A stretch of DNA of 64,000 bases, from the NCBI RefSeq assembly GCF_004795105.1, contig NZ_SSBL01000006.1, positions 1-64,000 on the forward strand, written 5' to 3'. A program made the translations under genes and the position numbers. Positions 9,648 through 21,135 of this stretch are shown piece by piece. Every line of letters starts with the position of its first letter. The stretch's first letter is position 1. Below the pieces are notes generated by a model. It was not told the DNA's origin and made no database searches. It worked only from the letters and a program-made list of their open reading frames with translations. This DNA is from Streptomyces sp. A0642 (GTDB taxonomy: Bacteria > Actinomycetota > Actinomycetes > Streptomycetales > Streptomycetaceae).

Positions 9648-11168
9648 ATGGCAGAGAGCGCGGGGTACCGGGGTTCTGCGGGGCGGGATGCGGGTTCCGC
9701 CGCCGGAGCGGACGCCCCCGATCCCCGGCGCTGGCAGGCGCTCGCGGTCTGTCTGGTCGCGGGCTTCATGACCCTCCTGGACGTGTCCATCGTCAACGTG
9801 GCCCTGCCGTCGATCCGCGAAGGGCTGCACACCCCCGAGTCCGATCTGCAGTGGGTGCTCTCGGGATACGCGCTCGCCTTCGGCCTCTTCCTGATCCCCG
9901 CGGGGCGCCTCGGCGACGCGCGCGGGCGCCGCGAGGTGTTCATGGCCGGGCTGGTCCTGTTCACCCTGTCGTCCGCGGCGTGCGGCGCCGCCCAGTCCAG
10001 TACGTGGCTGGTGGTCGCCCGGCTGGTCCAGGGGCTGGCCGGCGGTCTGGTCTCACCGCAGATCTCCGCTCTCATCCAGCAGATGTTCTCGGGGCGCGAG
10101 CGGGGCCGGGCCTTCGGCATGTTCGGCACGGTGGTCGGCATCTCCACGGCCGTCGGCCCGCTGCTCGGCGGGCTGCTCATCCAGGCGGCGGGGGCCGAGG
10201 AGGGCTGGCGCTGGGTGTTCTACGTCAACCTGCCGCTCGGGCTCGTCTGCCTCCTGCTGGCCCGGCGGCTGCTCCCGGACACTCCCTCCGCGGGGCCGGT
10301 GCGGCTGCGCGACCTCGACCCCCTGGGCATCCTGCTGCTGGGCGCCGGGGTCCTGGCCCTGCTGCTGCCCTTCGTCCAGGCCCATCAGTGGCCGGGCAAC
10401 GGCAAGTGGCTGCTCCTGGTGGTCGCCGCCGTTCTGCTCGTCGCGTTCGTCGCCTGGGAGTCCCGGTGCGGTCGCCGCGGCACCCAGCCGGTCGTCGACC
10501 TCAGGCTCTTCCGGGTCCGTTCCTACTGGCTCGGCTGCCTGCTGGTTCTGCTGTACTTCGCCGGATTCACCTCGATCTTCTTCATCACCACGCTCTACCT
10601 CCAGAGCGGGCTGCACTACACCGCCCTGCAGGCGGGCCTGGCGATCACGCCGTTCGCCCTCGGGTCCGCCGTCGCCGCGGGACCCGGCGGCAGACTGGTC
10701 GGCCGCTACGGGCGTCCACTCGTCGTCGCGGGCATGTCCACCGTCGCGGTCGGACTGGCGGCCACCGCGCTCGCCGTCCACCTGGTGCCGGGCCGGGGCG
10801 CCGGATGGGCGATGGCCGTCCCGCTGCTGGTGGCCGGGCTGGGCAGCGGCCTCGTCATCGCCCCCAACCAGACCCTGACCCTGTCGCAGGTGCCGGTGGC
10901 CACCGCGGGGAGCGCCGGCGGCACCCTGCAGACCGGCCAGCGCGTCGGCTCCGCGATCGGAATCGCCGCCGTCGGCTCGGTCTTCTTCGCCCAGGTCGGC
11001 TCCCAGGCATGGTCCACCGCCTACGACCACGGGCTCATCGTCTCGGTCGCGTTCGTGCTCGCCGGACTCCTCGTGGCGCTGGCCGACGTACGCGGGCCGC
11101 GGCGGGGCAGAGACCGTACGGAGCAGCAGTCCGCGCCCTCACGGGCCGACCCCAAGGAGACGCGATGA
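9648..11168 (+). CDS. MFS transporter, DHA2 (EmrB/QacA) family, 14 TM
   Basis: About 506 residues from ATG 9648; an ATG at 9612 is also possible and no strong ribosome-binding site decides. The motif LDVSIVNVALPSI after the first helix and the later DARGRR loop mark DHA2 proton-driven multidrug exporters, which have 14 membrane segments. The C-terminus ends in a basic tail. The stop overlaps the next start (ATGA at 11165-11168), so this exporter and the quinone/GSH-type reductase downstream are translationally coupled, hinting at a joint detoxification role. Confidence 0.88.
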   Translation: MAESAGYRGSAGRDAGSAAGADAPDPRRWQALAVCLVAGFMTLLDVSIVNVALPSIREGLHTPESDLQWVLSGYALAFGLFLIPAGRLGDARGRREVFMAGLVLFTLSSAACGAAQSSTWLVVARLVQGLAGGLVSPQISALIQQMFSGRERGRAFGMFGTVVGISTAVGPLLGGLLIQAAGAEEGWRWVFYVNLPLGLVCLLLARRLLPDTPSAGPVRLRDLDPLGILLLGAGVLALLLPFVQAHQWPGNGKWLLLVVAAVLLVAFVAWESRCGRRGTQPVVDLRLFRVRSYWLGCLLVLLYFAGFTSIFFITTLYLQSGLHYTALQAGLAITPFALGSAVAAGPGGRLVGRYGRPLVVAGMSTVAVGLAATALAVHLVPGRGAGWAMAVPLLVAGLGSGLVIAPNQTLTLSQVPVATAGSAGGTLQTGQRVGSAIGIAAVGSVFFAQVGSQAWSTAYDHGLIVSVAFVLAGLLVALADVRGPRRGRDRTEQQSAPSRADPKETR

Positions 11169-12214
11169 ACGACCCGGACAGCGCCGCCCACGACGACGGC
11201 ACCGCGCAGGACGGCAACAGTTCGTACGGACACAAACCCTTCAAACGGTCCCGTAGCCATTTCGCCGACCGCATCACCGCCGACGGGCGCGACGGCTGGC
11301 CCGTCGAGGCGGACCGCTACCGCCTCGTCGTCAGCCGCGCCTGCCCCTGGGCGAGCCGTGCCCTGGTCTCCCGCAGGCTGCTGGGTCTGGAGAGCGCCCT
11401 GTCGCTGGCCGTCGCCGACCCGCTGCAGGACGACCGGAGCTGGCGGTTCACCCTCGACCCGGACGGCCGGGACCCCGTACTCGGCATCCGCTATCTGAGC
11501 GAGGCGTACGACGCCCGGGAGCGCGGCTACCCCGGCGGCGTCAGCGTCCCCGCGATCGTCGACGTCCCCACCGGCCGGCTCGTCACCAACGACTACCAGC
11601 AGATCACCCTGGACCTCGCCACCGAATGGACCGCGCTGCACCGCCCCGGAGCACCGGACCTCTACCCGGCGCCGCTCCGCGAGGAGATCGACGAGGTGAT
11701 GGACGGGATCTACCGCGACGTCAACAACGGCGTCTACCGGGCCGGGTTCGCGGACGGCCAGAGCACGTACGAGAACGCCTACGAGGCGCTCTTCAGCCGC
11801 CTGGACCAGGTATCGGAACGGCTGGCGGGCCAGCGCTACCTCGTCGGCGACACGATCACCGAGGCCGACATCCGCTTCTTCACCACACTGGTGCGCTTCG
11901 ACGCCGTCTACCACGGCCACTTCAAGTGCAACCGCTCGAAACTGACCGAGGACCCGGTCCTGTGGGCGTACACCCGGGACCTCTACCAGACCCCCGGATT
12001 CGGGGACACGGTCGACTTCCACCACATCAAGCAGCACTACTACCGCGTCCACACCGGCATCAACCCCACCGGCATCGTGCCCGCGGGGCCGGACCTCTCC
12101 GGCTTCCTGACCCCGCACCACCGCGAGCAGCTCGGCGGCCGGCCGTTCGGCGACGGCACCCCGCCCGGTCCCGTTGCGGCGGGTGAACAGGTCCCTCCGC
12201 GGCACCGCCCCTGA
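11165..12214 (+). CDS. Glutathione S-transferase-like protein, glutathionyl-hydroquinone reductase (Xi class)
   Basis: 349 residues matching the YqjG/ECM4 type: N-terminal RLVVSRACPWASRALVSRRLLGL with the catalytic Cys in the ACPWA motif, then SVPAIVD and the C-terminal helical domain (NNGVYRAGFA, ITEADIRFFTTLVRFDAVY, HIKQHYY). The family reduces glutathionyl-hydroquinones. Streptomyces make mycothiol rather than glutathione, so the physiological thiol is uncertain. It is coupled to the upstream DHA2 exporter by a 4 bp overlap and converges closely (6 bp) with the TPR gene. Confidence 0.88.
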   Translation: MNDPDSAAHDDGTAQDGNSSYGHKPFKRSRSHFADRITADGRDGWPVEADRYRLVVSRACPWASRALVSRRLLGLESALSLAVADPLQDDRSWRFTLDPDGRDPVLGIRYLSEAYDARERGYPGGVSVPAIVDVPTGRLVTNDYQQITLDLATEWTALHRPGAPDLYPAPLREEIDEVMDGIYRDVNNGVYRAGFADGQSTYENAYEALFSRLDQVSERLAGQRYLVGDTITEADIRFFTTLVRFDAVYHGHFKCNRSKLTEDPVLWAYTRDLYQTPGFGDTVDFHHIKQHYYRVHTGINPTGIVPAGPDLSGFLTPHHREQLGGRPFGDGTPPGPVAAGEQVPPRHRP

Positions 12215-12220
12215 GCGTCC

Positions 12221-15104
<2,884 letters not shown>

Positions 15105-15151
15105 GGTGACCCGGGGGAGGGGCCCGCGCCTCTCTCCGCACGCACCTTGTG

Positions 15152-15196
15152 ACAGCTCCGCCCCGGCCGGCCTTCCGTCGACCGGGGCGGAGCTGT
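15152..15196 (+). terminator. Strong hairpin terminator after isocitrate dehydrogenase
   Basis: Perfect 15-base arms ACAGCTCCGCCCCGG (15152-15166) and CCGGGGCGGAGCTGT (15182-15196) with a 15-base loop, followed by TTTCG. The rest of the 15105-15422 gap holds no gene I can support; its right end should contain the promoter of the oxidase gene. Confidence 0.85.
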
Positions 15197-15422
15197 TTCG
15201 TCATCCTCGCGCGCGCGAAGGCCGGAGCGGGCCTGGGGACACCCTGACGAGTGAAAGTGACGCCGCGACGGGTGCCGGGCCGCGCCCGGACGGACCGTGG
15301 CTGGTTTGCTGCAACGGAAACACGCGCGGCGCGCGGGAAGGGCCGTTCGGCCGACCCCCGCTGGAGCGGCGCCACGCCGGGTGCGCAGTCCACCCGCGGA
15401 TGACAACCGAAGGAGCGTCCCA

Positions 15423-17153
15423 GTGACGACGACGGGAACGACAGGGCCGACGGACGAAGAGGAGTCGTACGCCAACGAACTTCCGGTACACAGCAGGGAG
15501 CCGGGAAACGTCGTCGTCACGTGGCTGACCACCACCGACCACAAGACGATCGGCTCGCTGTACCTGATCACGTCGTTCGCGTTCTTCATCTTCGGCGGGG
15601 TGCTGGCGCTCTTCATGCGTGCAGAGCTGGCCCGCCCGGGCACGCAGATCATGTCGAACGAGCAGTTCAACCAGGCGTTCACGATGCACGGCACGATCAT
15701 GCTGCTGATGTTCGCGACGCCGCTGTTCGCCGGGTTCACCAACTGGATCATGCCGCTGCAGATCGGCGCGCCCGACGTGGCGTTCCCGCGGCTGAACATG
15801 TTCGCGTACTGGCTGTACCTCTTCGGCTCGCTCATCGCGGTGGCCGGCTTCCTCACCCCGAACGGCGCGGCCGACTTCGGCTGGTTCGCCTACTCCCCGC
15901 TCACGGACTCCGTGCGCTCGGCGGGGGTCGGGGGTGACCTGTGGATCATGGGGCTGGCCTTCTCCGGCTTCGGCACGATCCTGGGCTCGGTCAACTTCAT
16001 CACCACCATCATCTGCATGCGCGCACCCGGCATGACGATGTTCCGCATGCCGATCTTCACCTGGAACGTCCTGCTGACGGCTGTGCTGGTCCTGCTGGCC
16101 TTCCCGGTGCTCGCCGCGGCGCTCCTGGTGCTCGAGGCCGACCGGAAGTTCGGTGCCCACGTCTTCGACGCGGCCAACGGCGGCCCGATCCTGTGGCAGC
16201 ACCTCTTCTGGTTCTTCGGCCATCCGGAGGTGTACATCATCGCGCTCCCGTTCTTCGGGATCGTCACGGAGATCATCCCCGTCTTCAGCCGCAAGCCGGT
16301 CTTCGGCTACATCGGCCTCGTGGCCGCGACGATCTCCATCGCCGGCCTCTCGGTCACCGTGTGGGCGCACCACATGTTCGTCACCGGCGCGGTGCTGCTG
16401 CCGTTCTTCTCCTTCATGACGTTCCTCATCGCGGTGCCCACCGGGGTGAAGTTCTTCAACTGGATCGGCACGATGTGGAAGGGCTCACTGTCCTTCGAGA
16501 CGCCGATGCTGTGGTCCACCGGCTTCCTCGTGACGTTCCTCTTCGGCGGTCTGACCGGAATCATCCTGGCGTCACCGCCGCTGGACTTCCACGTCTCCGA
16601 CTCGTACTTCGTGGTCGCGCACTTCCACTACGTCGTCTTCGGCACCGTGGTGTTCGCGATGTTCGCCGGGTTCCACTTCTGGTGGCCCAAGTTCACCGGC
16701 AAGATGCTGGACGAGCGGCTCGGGAAGATGACGTTCTGGACCCTGTTCGTCGGGTTCCACGGCACGTTCCTGGTGCAGCACTGGCTGGGCGCCGAGGGCA
16801 TGCCGCGCCGGTACGCGGACTATCTGGCCGCCGACGGCTTCACCGCGCTGAACACGATCTCGTCGATCTCCTCGTTCGTTCTCGGCCTCTCGATGCTGCC
16901 GTTCCTCTACAACGTGTGGAAGACGGCGAAGTACGGACAGCTGATCGAGGCCGACGACCCGTGGGGCTTCGGCCGTTCGCTGGAGTGGGCGACCTCGTGC
17001 CCGCCGCCGCGGCACAACTTCGTCACCATGCCGAAGATCCGTTCCGAGTCCCCGGCCTTCGACCTCCACCACCCCGCGGTCCGCGAGCTCGACGACGTCA
17101 TCAACCGCACCGACCGTTCCGTGACGGTGGCGCCGGGGGACAAGCAGGCGTGA
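15423..17153 (+). CDS. ctaD: Cytochrome c oxidase subunit I (aa3 type), orphan copy
   Basis: 576 residues with the 12-helix heme-copper oxidase fold. Visible ligand motifs: [13 protein letters not shown] (low-spin heme His), [15 protein letters not shown] (CuB His and cross-linked Tyr), WAHHMF (CuB His pair) and VAHFHYV (heme a3 and a His). It catalyses oxygen reduction and proton pumping in the membrane. The start is GTG 15423 after AAGGAG. No subunit II, III or bc1 genes flank it, so it is probably a second copy outside the main cta/qcr cluster and would need subunits from elsewhere. Confidence 0.93.
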   Translation: MTTTGTTGPTDEEESYANELPVHSREPGNVVVTWLTTTDHKTIGSLYLITSFAFFIFGGVLALFMRAELARPGTQIMSNEQFNQAFTMHGTIMLLMFATPLFAGFTNWIMPLQIGAPDVAFPRLNMFAYWLYLFGSLIAVAGFLTPNGAADFGWFAYSPLTDSVRSAGVGGDLWIMGLAFSGFGTILGSVNFITTIICMRAPGMTMFRMPIFTWNVLLTAVLVLLAFPVLAAALLVLEADRKFGAHVFDAANGGPILWQHLFWFFGHPEVYIIALPFFGIVTEIIPVFSRKPVFGYIGLVAATISIAGLSVTVWAHHMFVTGAVLLPFFSFMTFLIAVPTGVKFFNWIGTMWKGSLSFETPMLWSTGFLVTFLFGGLTGIILASPPLDFHVSDSYFVVAHFHYVVFGTVVFAMFAGFHFWWPKFTGKMLDERLGKMTFWTLFVGFHGTFLVQHWLGAEGMPRRYADYLAADGFTALNTISSISSFVLGLSMLPFLYNVWKTAKYGQLIEADDPWGFGRSLEWATSCPPPRHNFVTMPKIRSESPAFDLHHPAVRELDDVINRTDRSVTVAPGDKQA

Positions 17154-17182
17154 GCGGCAGGGCCGGGAAAGAGGAGAGGCGC

Positions 17183-17527
17183 ATGGGGACCGATCCCGAG
17201 AAGGACAGCGCTCGCGGCCTGGCCCAGATGGAGGGCTATCTGCTGTGGAACGCCGAGATCGCCCAGGCGCGCAGGTGCGCCCGTCGTTTCACGGACGAGC
17301 TGCCGTGGCTGACGAGGGCCCAGCGCGAGGACGTGGAGCGGGTCTACACCGCCGACCGGGCCGCCGTCTCACGGGCGATGCTCGTACGCGTCTCGGTCCG
17401 CGCCGCCGAACTGCGCGGCGAGTACAGCGAGCGCTACCGCAGGCTCAGGGCCCGCTGCGTCGCCGGCGCCGTGCTCGCGAGCACGGCGGGCGGCGCCTGC
17501 ACGGCCTGGACCTACCTGGCCAGATGA
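17183..17527 (+). CDS. Small hypothetical protein with C-terminal membrane segment
   Basis: 114 residues from ATG 17183, with GAGGAGAGG just upstream. The body is charged and helical (ARRFTDELPWLTRAQREDVERVYTADRA..., RLRARC) and ends in one hydrophobic stretch (AGAVLASTAGGACTAWTYLA). It lies 29 bp after ctaD and 131 bp before the type II NADH dehydrogenase, all on one strand. I do not recognise a family; an oxidase-associated role is suggested only by position. Confidence 0.7.
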   Translation: MGTDPEKDSARGLAQMEGYLLWNAEIAQARRCARRFTDELPWLTRAQREDVERVYTADRAAVSRAMLVRVSVRAAELRGEYSERYRRLRARCVAGAVLASTAGGACTAWTYLAR

Positions 17528-17658
17528 CCCGCCGGTCGTCCGTTCCGCCGTCCCAGCAGGCGGACTCGCGCCCGCTTCGTGAAGATGAGAGGTGACGGGC
17601 GCGTGTGACGGGGCAGGCGAACGGACGACCGTGCAGACCCCGAGAAGGGACGAACACT

Positions 17659-19023
17659 GTGGCACGACCCAGGATTCTCGTTGTCGGAGCCGGATTTGCC
17701 GGGGTCGAGTGCGTACGCCGTCTGGAGCGCGGGCTCCGCCCGGGTGAAGCGGACATCGTGCTCGTCGCCCCGTTCTCGTACCAGCTCTACCTGCCCCTGC
17801 TGCCCCAGGTCGCCTCCGGCGTCCTCACCCCCCAGTCGGTCGCGGTGTCACTGCGACGGAGCAGTCGGCACCGCACCCGCATCATTCCCGGCGGGGCGAT
17901 CGGAGTGGACCCCAAGGCGAAGGTCTGCGTCATCCGCAAGATCACGGACGAAGTGGTCTACGAGCCGTACGACTACATCGTGCTCAGCCCGGGCAGCGTC
18001 ACCCGCACCTTCGACATCCCCGGGCTGCTGGACAACGCCCGCGGGATGAAGACGCTGGCCGAGGCGGCCTACGTACGGGACCACGTGATCGCCCAGCTCG
18101 ACCTCGCGGACGCCAGCAGCGACGAGGAGGAGCGGGCCTCCCGGCTGCAGTTCGTGGTGGTCGGCGGCGGGTACGCGGGCACCGAGACGGCGGCCTGTCT
18201 GCAACGCCTCACCAGCAACGCGGTGCGTCACTACCCCCGCCTCGACCCGAAACTGATCAAGTGGCACCTGATCGACATCGCCCCGAAGCTGATGCCCGAA
18301 CTGGGCGACAAGCTCGGCGAAAGCGCGTTGAAGGTGCTGCGGGAGCGCGGCATCGAGGTGTCGCTGGGCGTCTCGATCGCCGAAGCGGGCCCGGAGAAGG
18401 TGAAGTTCACCGACGGCAGGGAACTGCCCTGCCGCACGCTGATCTGGACGGCGGGTGTGACGGCGAGTCCGCTCGTCTCCACCTTCGACGCGGAGACGGT
18501 ACGCGGCAGGCTGGCGGTCACTCCCGAGATGAGCCTGCCCGGTTTCGACGGCATGTTCGCCCTCGGCGACGTGGCGGCCGTGCCGGACCTCGCCAAGGGG
18601 GACGGCGCGGTCTGCCCGCCGACGGCCCAGCACGCGATGCGCCAGGGCCGCAAGCTCGCAGACAACCTGCTGGCCACGCTCCGGCACCAGCCGCTGCGCC
18701 CGTACGTGCACAAGGACCTCGGACTCGTCGTGGACCTCGGCGGCAAGGACGCCGTCTCCAAGCCCCTCGGCATCGAGATGCACGGCATCACCGCCCAGGC
18801 CGTGGCCCGCGGCTACCACTGGTCGGCGCTGCGGACCAATGTGGCCAAGGCGCGTGTCATGGCCAACTGGCTGATCAACGCGACGGCGGGTGACGACTTC
18901 GTCCGGACCGGCTTCCAGGCCCGCAAGCCCGCGACCCTGCGGGACTTCGAGTACACGGACAGCTATCTCTCCCCGGACCAGGTGCGTGAGCACACCGCGT
19001 CCCTGAACGCCCGGATGACGTGA
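17659..19023 (+). CDS. ndh: Type II NADH dehydrogenase / NAD(P)-FAD-dependent oxidoreductase
   Basis: 454 residues. An N-terminal FAD Rossmann motif (ILVVGAGFAGVECVRRLE) is followed by a second dinucleotide motif (FVVVGGGYAGTETAACL) for NADH and the FAD-contacting FALGDVAAVPD. No proton-pumping subunits are involved; NDH-2 enzymes pass electrons from NADH to quinone at the membrane face. GTG 17659 follows GAGAAGGGA. Placement after an oxidase subunit suggests an alternative short respiratory branch, which is inference. It converges with rho at 17 bp. Confidence 0.85.
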   Translation: MARPRILVVGAGFAGVECVRRLERGLRPGEADIVLVAPFSYQLYLPLLPQVASGVLTPQSVAVSLRRSSRHRTRIIPGGAIGVDPKAKVCVIRKITDEVVYEPYDYIVLSPGSVTRTFDIPGLLDNARGMKTLAEAAYVRDHVIAQLDLADASSDEEERASRLQFVVVGGGYAGTETAACLQRLTSNAVRHYPRLDPKLIKWHLIDIAPKLMPELGDKLGESALKVLRERGIEVSLGVSIAEAGPEKVKFTDGRELPCRTLIWTAGVTASPLVSTFDAETVRGRLAVTPEMSLPGFDGMFALGDVAAVPDLAKGDGAVCPPTAQHAMRQGRKLADNLLATLRHQPLRPYVHKDLGLVVDLGGKDAVSKPLGIEMHGITAQAVARGYHWSALRTNVAKARVMANWLINATAGDDFVRTGFQARKPATLRDFEYTDSYLSPDQVREHTASLNARMT

Positions 19024-19040
19024 GCCGGCGACGGGCCCTG

Positions 19041-20189
19041 TCAGACCGACGGAACGGTGGTGCGGATCAGGCGCAGGAAGGCGGCGTTGTCCGCCGTCTT
19101 GCGGACCCGCTCCAGCAGCGTCTCCAGGGAGGTCTGCGCGTCCCTGGAGTGCAGGGCCCGGCGCAGTCCGCGTACTGCGGCCAACTCCTCCGCGGATACG
19201 AGGAGTTCGTCGCGGCGGGTACCGGAAGCGGCGATGTTCACCGCGGGGTGGACGCGCCTCTCGGCCAGTGAGCGGTCGAGCCGGAGCTCCATGTTTCCGG
19301 TGCCCTTCAGCTCCTCGAAGAAGTACTCGTCCGCCCGGGACCCGGTGTCGACGAGCGCCGTCGCCAGAATGGTCAGGGAGCCGGCCTCCTCGGTGAGCCG
19401 GGCGGCGCCGAAGAGCCGCTTGGGACCGGTCAGGGCGGCGGCGTCCACACCGCCGCTGAGGGTGCGTCCGCCGTTGCCCGCCGCATGGTTGTGGGCCCGG
19501 CAGAGCCGGGTGAGGGAGTCCAGCAGGATGACGACGTCGCGGCCCTGCTCGACGAGCCTCTTGGCGCGTTCGAGGGCGAGATCCGCCAGGGCGATGTGTT
19601 CCCCGGCGGGCCGGTCGAAGGTCGAGGCGTAGACCTCGCCGCGTACCGAGCGGCGCATGTCGGTGACCTCCTCGGGTCGTTCGTCCAGGAGCACCACCAT
19701 CAGATGGGACTCGGGGTGGTTCTCGGCGACGGCGGCCGCGATCTGCTGGAGCAGGACCGTCTTTCCGGTCCTGGGCGGGGCGACGATCAGCCCGCGCTGC
19801 CCCTTGCCGACCGGGGCGACGAGATCGACGATGCGCGTCGAGGGGCCGCCGGACGGCGTCTCCAGGCGCAGCCGCTGCCGGGGGTGGAGCGGGGTGAGGT
19901 CACGGAAGTGCGGCCGGCCCCGCAGTGACTGCGGGGGCAGCCCGTTGACGCGTGCGACGGAGCCGAGGACCCGGGGCCGCTCGCAGAGGCCCTCTACGAC
20001 ATCGCCCTTGCGCAGGCCGTACCGGCGGACGAGTGCCGCAGGGACCTGGACGTCTCCGGGCGCGGGGTGGCCGGCCGGGCCGCGCAGGGAGCCGTGCCCC
20101 TGCTGTCCCAGGTCGAGGATGCCGTGGGCGGCCGTGGCGGCCGCCGGCCGGGCGGTGGTGGTGACGGGGTGTTCGAGTGTGGTGGTCAT
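19041..20189 (-). CDS. Short Rho transcription termination factor paralog
   Basis: 382 residues from ATG 20189 (GAGAGGA upstream). A compact RNA-binding region (GDVQVPAALVRRYGLRKGDVVEG, about 45-67) leads straight to the ATPase: Walker A APPRTGKT (137-144), VVLLDERPEEVTDMRRSV, DSLTRLCRAHN and SGGVDAAAL. The usual Streptomyces Rho is far longer (about 650-700 residues with a large N-terminal insertion), so this is probably a second, minimal Rho. Compared with the canonical APPKAGKT, the lysine contacted by bicyclomycin is Arg. A function in attenuation, competition with Rho or drug resistance is possible. The core is intact, so it should be active. Confidence 0.85.
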   Translation of the reverse strand: MTTTLEHPVTTTARPAAATAAHGILDLGQQGHGSLRGPAGHPAPGDVQVPAALVRRYGLRKGDVVEGLCERPRVLGSVARVNGLPPQSLRGRPHFRDLTPLHPRQRLRLETPSGGPSTRIVDLVAPVGKGQRGLIVAPPRTGKTVLLQQIAAAVAENHPESHLMVVLLDERPEEVTDMRRSVRGEVYASTFDRPAGEHIALADLALERAKRLVEQGRDVVILLDSLTRLCRAHNHAAGNGGRTLSGGVDAAALTGPKRLFGAARLTEEAGSLTILATALVDTGSRADEYFFEELKGTGNMELRLDRSLAERRVHPAVNIAASGTRRDELLVSAEELAAVRGLRRALHSRDAQTSLETLLERVRKTADNAAFLRLIRTTVPSV

Positions 20190-20425
20190 GCGGGGTGGTC
20201 CTCTCGCGGACATGCGAATGAAGGGGCCCGGCTGGGACGGGGCGGAGAACTCACGCCCCGGACGACGGGCAGGGAAACACCGGTGGGAGAGCCCGGACCG
20301 GTGTGAAGGAAGTAAGACGAGGAAGCCGGATCGCCGGTCGGAGACGACGGGCGCATCAGCGTGGTGAAGGTGATCCGGTACCGGAGCCTGAAGGACAGGC
20401 ATGCACATGTACCGAGGGCAATGTA
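20190..20425 (-). promoter_or_regulatory. Long C-rich leader and promoter of the short rho gene
   Basis: A minus-strand -10 TACATT (20420-20425), with a weak TGCCAG 17 bases upstream, would give a leader of about 220 nt. The RNA is pyrimidine-rich and poor in G over roughly 20200-20330 (runs such as CTTCCTCGTCTTACTTCCTT), as Rho-loading sites are. E. coli rho controls itself by termination in its leader, so autoregulation is plausible. An open frame crosses this leader and ends in an ATGA overlap with rho, but its codon bias is not Streptomyces-like. Confidence 0.4.
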
Positions 20426-20638
20426 GCACGACTGCGGCGCTCCTGGCACCGATGTGGCGTGGCCGACGCCCTCGCGTGCGGTCGTGACCCTGGTGCGGCG
20501 GGGGAGCGGGGGACGTTTCGCACCGAGGGGCCTTCCCCTGCCGATCACGGGGGGTGGTTTCGTACTCCGGACACTTCCCCCGCCGACCGAGTCGCCTTGT
20601 CGATACGCCTCACTGCCCTGACCGCCCTCGTCCGCGCG

Positions 20639-21129
20639 CCTCGTCCGGGCTACGGGCCGGAGTCCTGGGACGGCACGGTCCCCGCCCCGTTGGCGCGCAC
20701 CTTCACCGCCTCGCGCCGCGCCCTGGACGACATGCCCATGGACGGCGCCGACTCCGGCACCACGGTGGGGGACGTCGACCGGGTCAGGGCCGTCGCGCAG
20801 GCCGTCGCCGACCGCGTCGACCTGCTGGGGACGGTGGCCGCCGTCGACGAGAGCGACGGGTCCGTCGCCGGCTTCACCGAACTGGTCGTGCCGGGCGACG
20901 GGCCCGGCGACGGACAGCAGTGCGGCACCGGCGTCCTGCCGAGCACCGGGGCCGCGGCCTGGCCCGCTGGATGAAGGCCGCCTGCATCCTCGGCGCCCGT
21001 GAGCGCCACCCGGACCCGGGCGGCCTGCTCGCGGACACCGCAGACGGCAGCACGTACATGCGCGCCGTCAACGACGCGCTCGGATACGAGCCCACGCACC
21101 GCTCGTTCACGTACCAGCTCGACCTCTGA
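20639..21129 (+). pseudogene. Frameshifted, N-truncated GNAT acetyltransferase remnant
   Basis: Coding bias and homology-like text run in one frame to about 20941 (GYGPESWDGTVPAPLARTF..., AGFTELVVPGDGP...GTGVLP) and continue in the next frame from 20941 (EHRGRGLARWMKAACIL..., MRAVNDALGYEPTHRSFTYQL). Restoring one G at 20939-20941 would rebuild the acetyl-CoA loop LPEHRGRGLA. The match covers only the C-terminal half of two-lobed GNAT proteins; the N-terminal half and a credible start are missing. The stretch 20430-20638 upstream shows no gene. It converges with meaB. Confidence 0.75.
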
Positions 21130-21135
21130 GGCCGA

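Noticed and set aside
20186..20368. Possible small protein overlapping the start of the short rho gene
   Set aside because: The frame ends neatly in ATGA with rho, but third-position GC is low and composition is Ser/Pro-rich; it is better explained as a C-rich untranslated leader.
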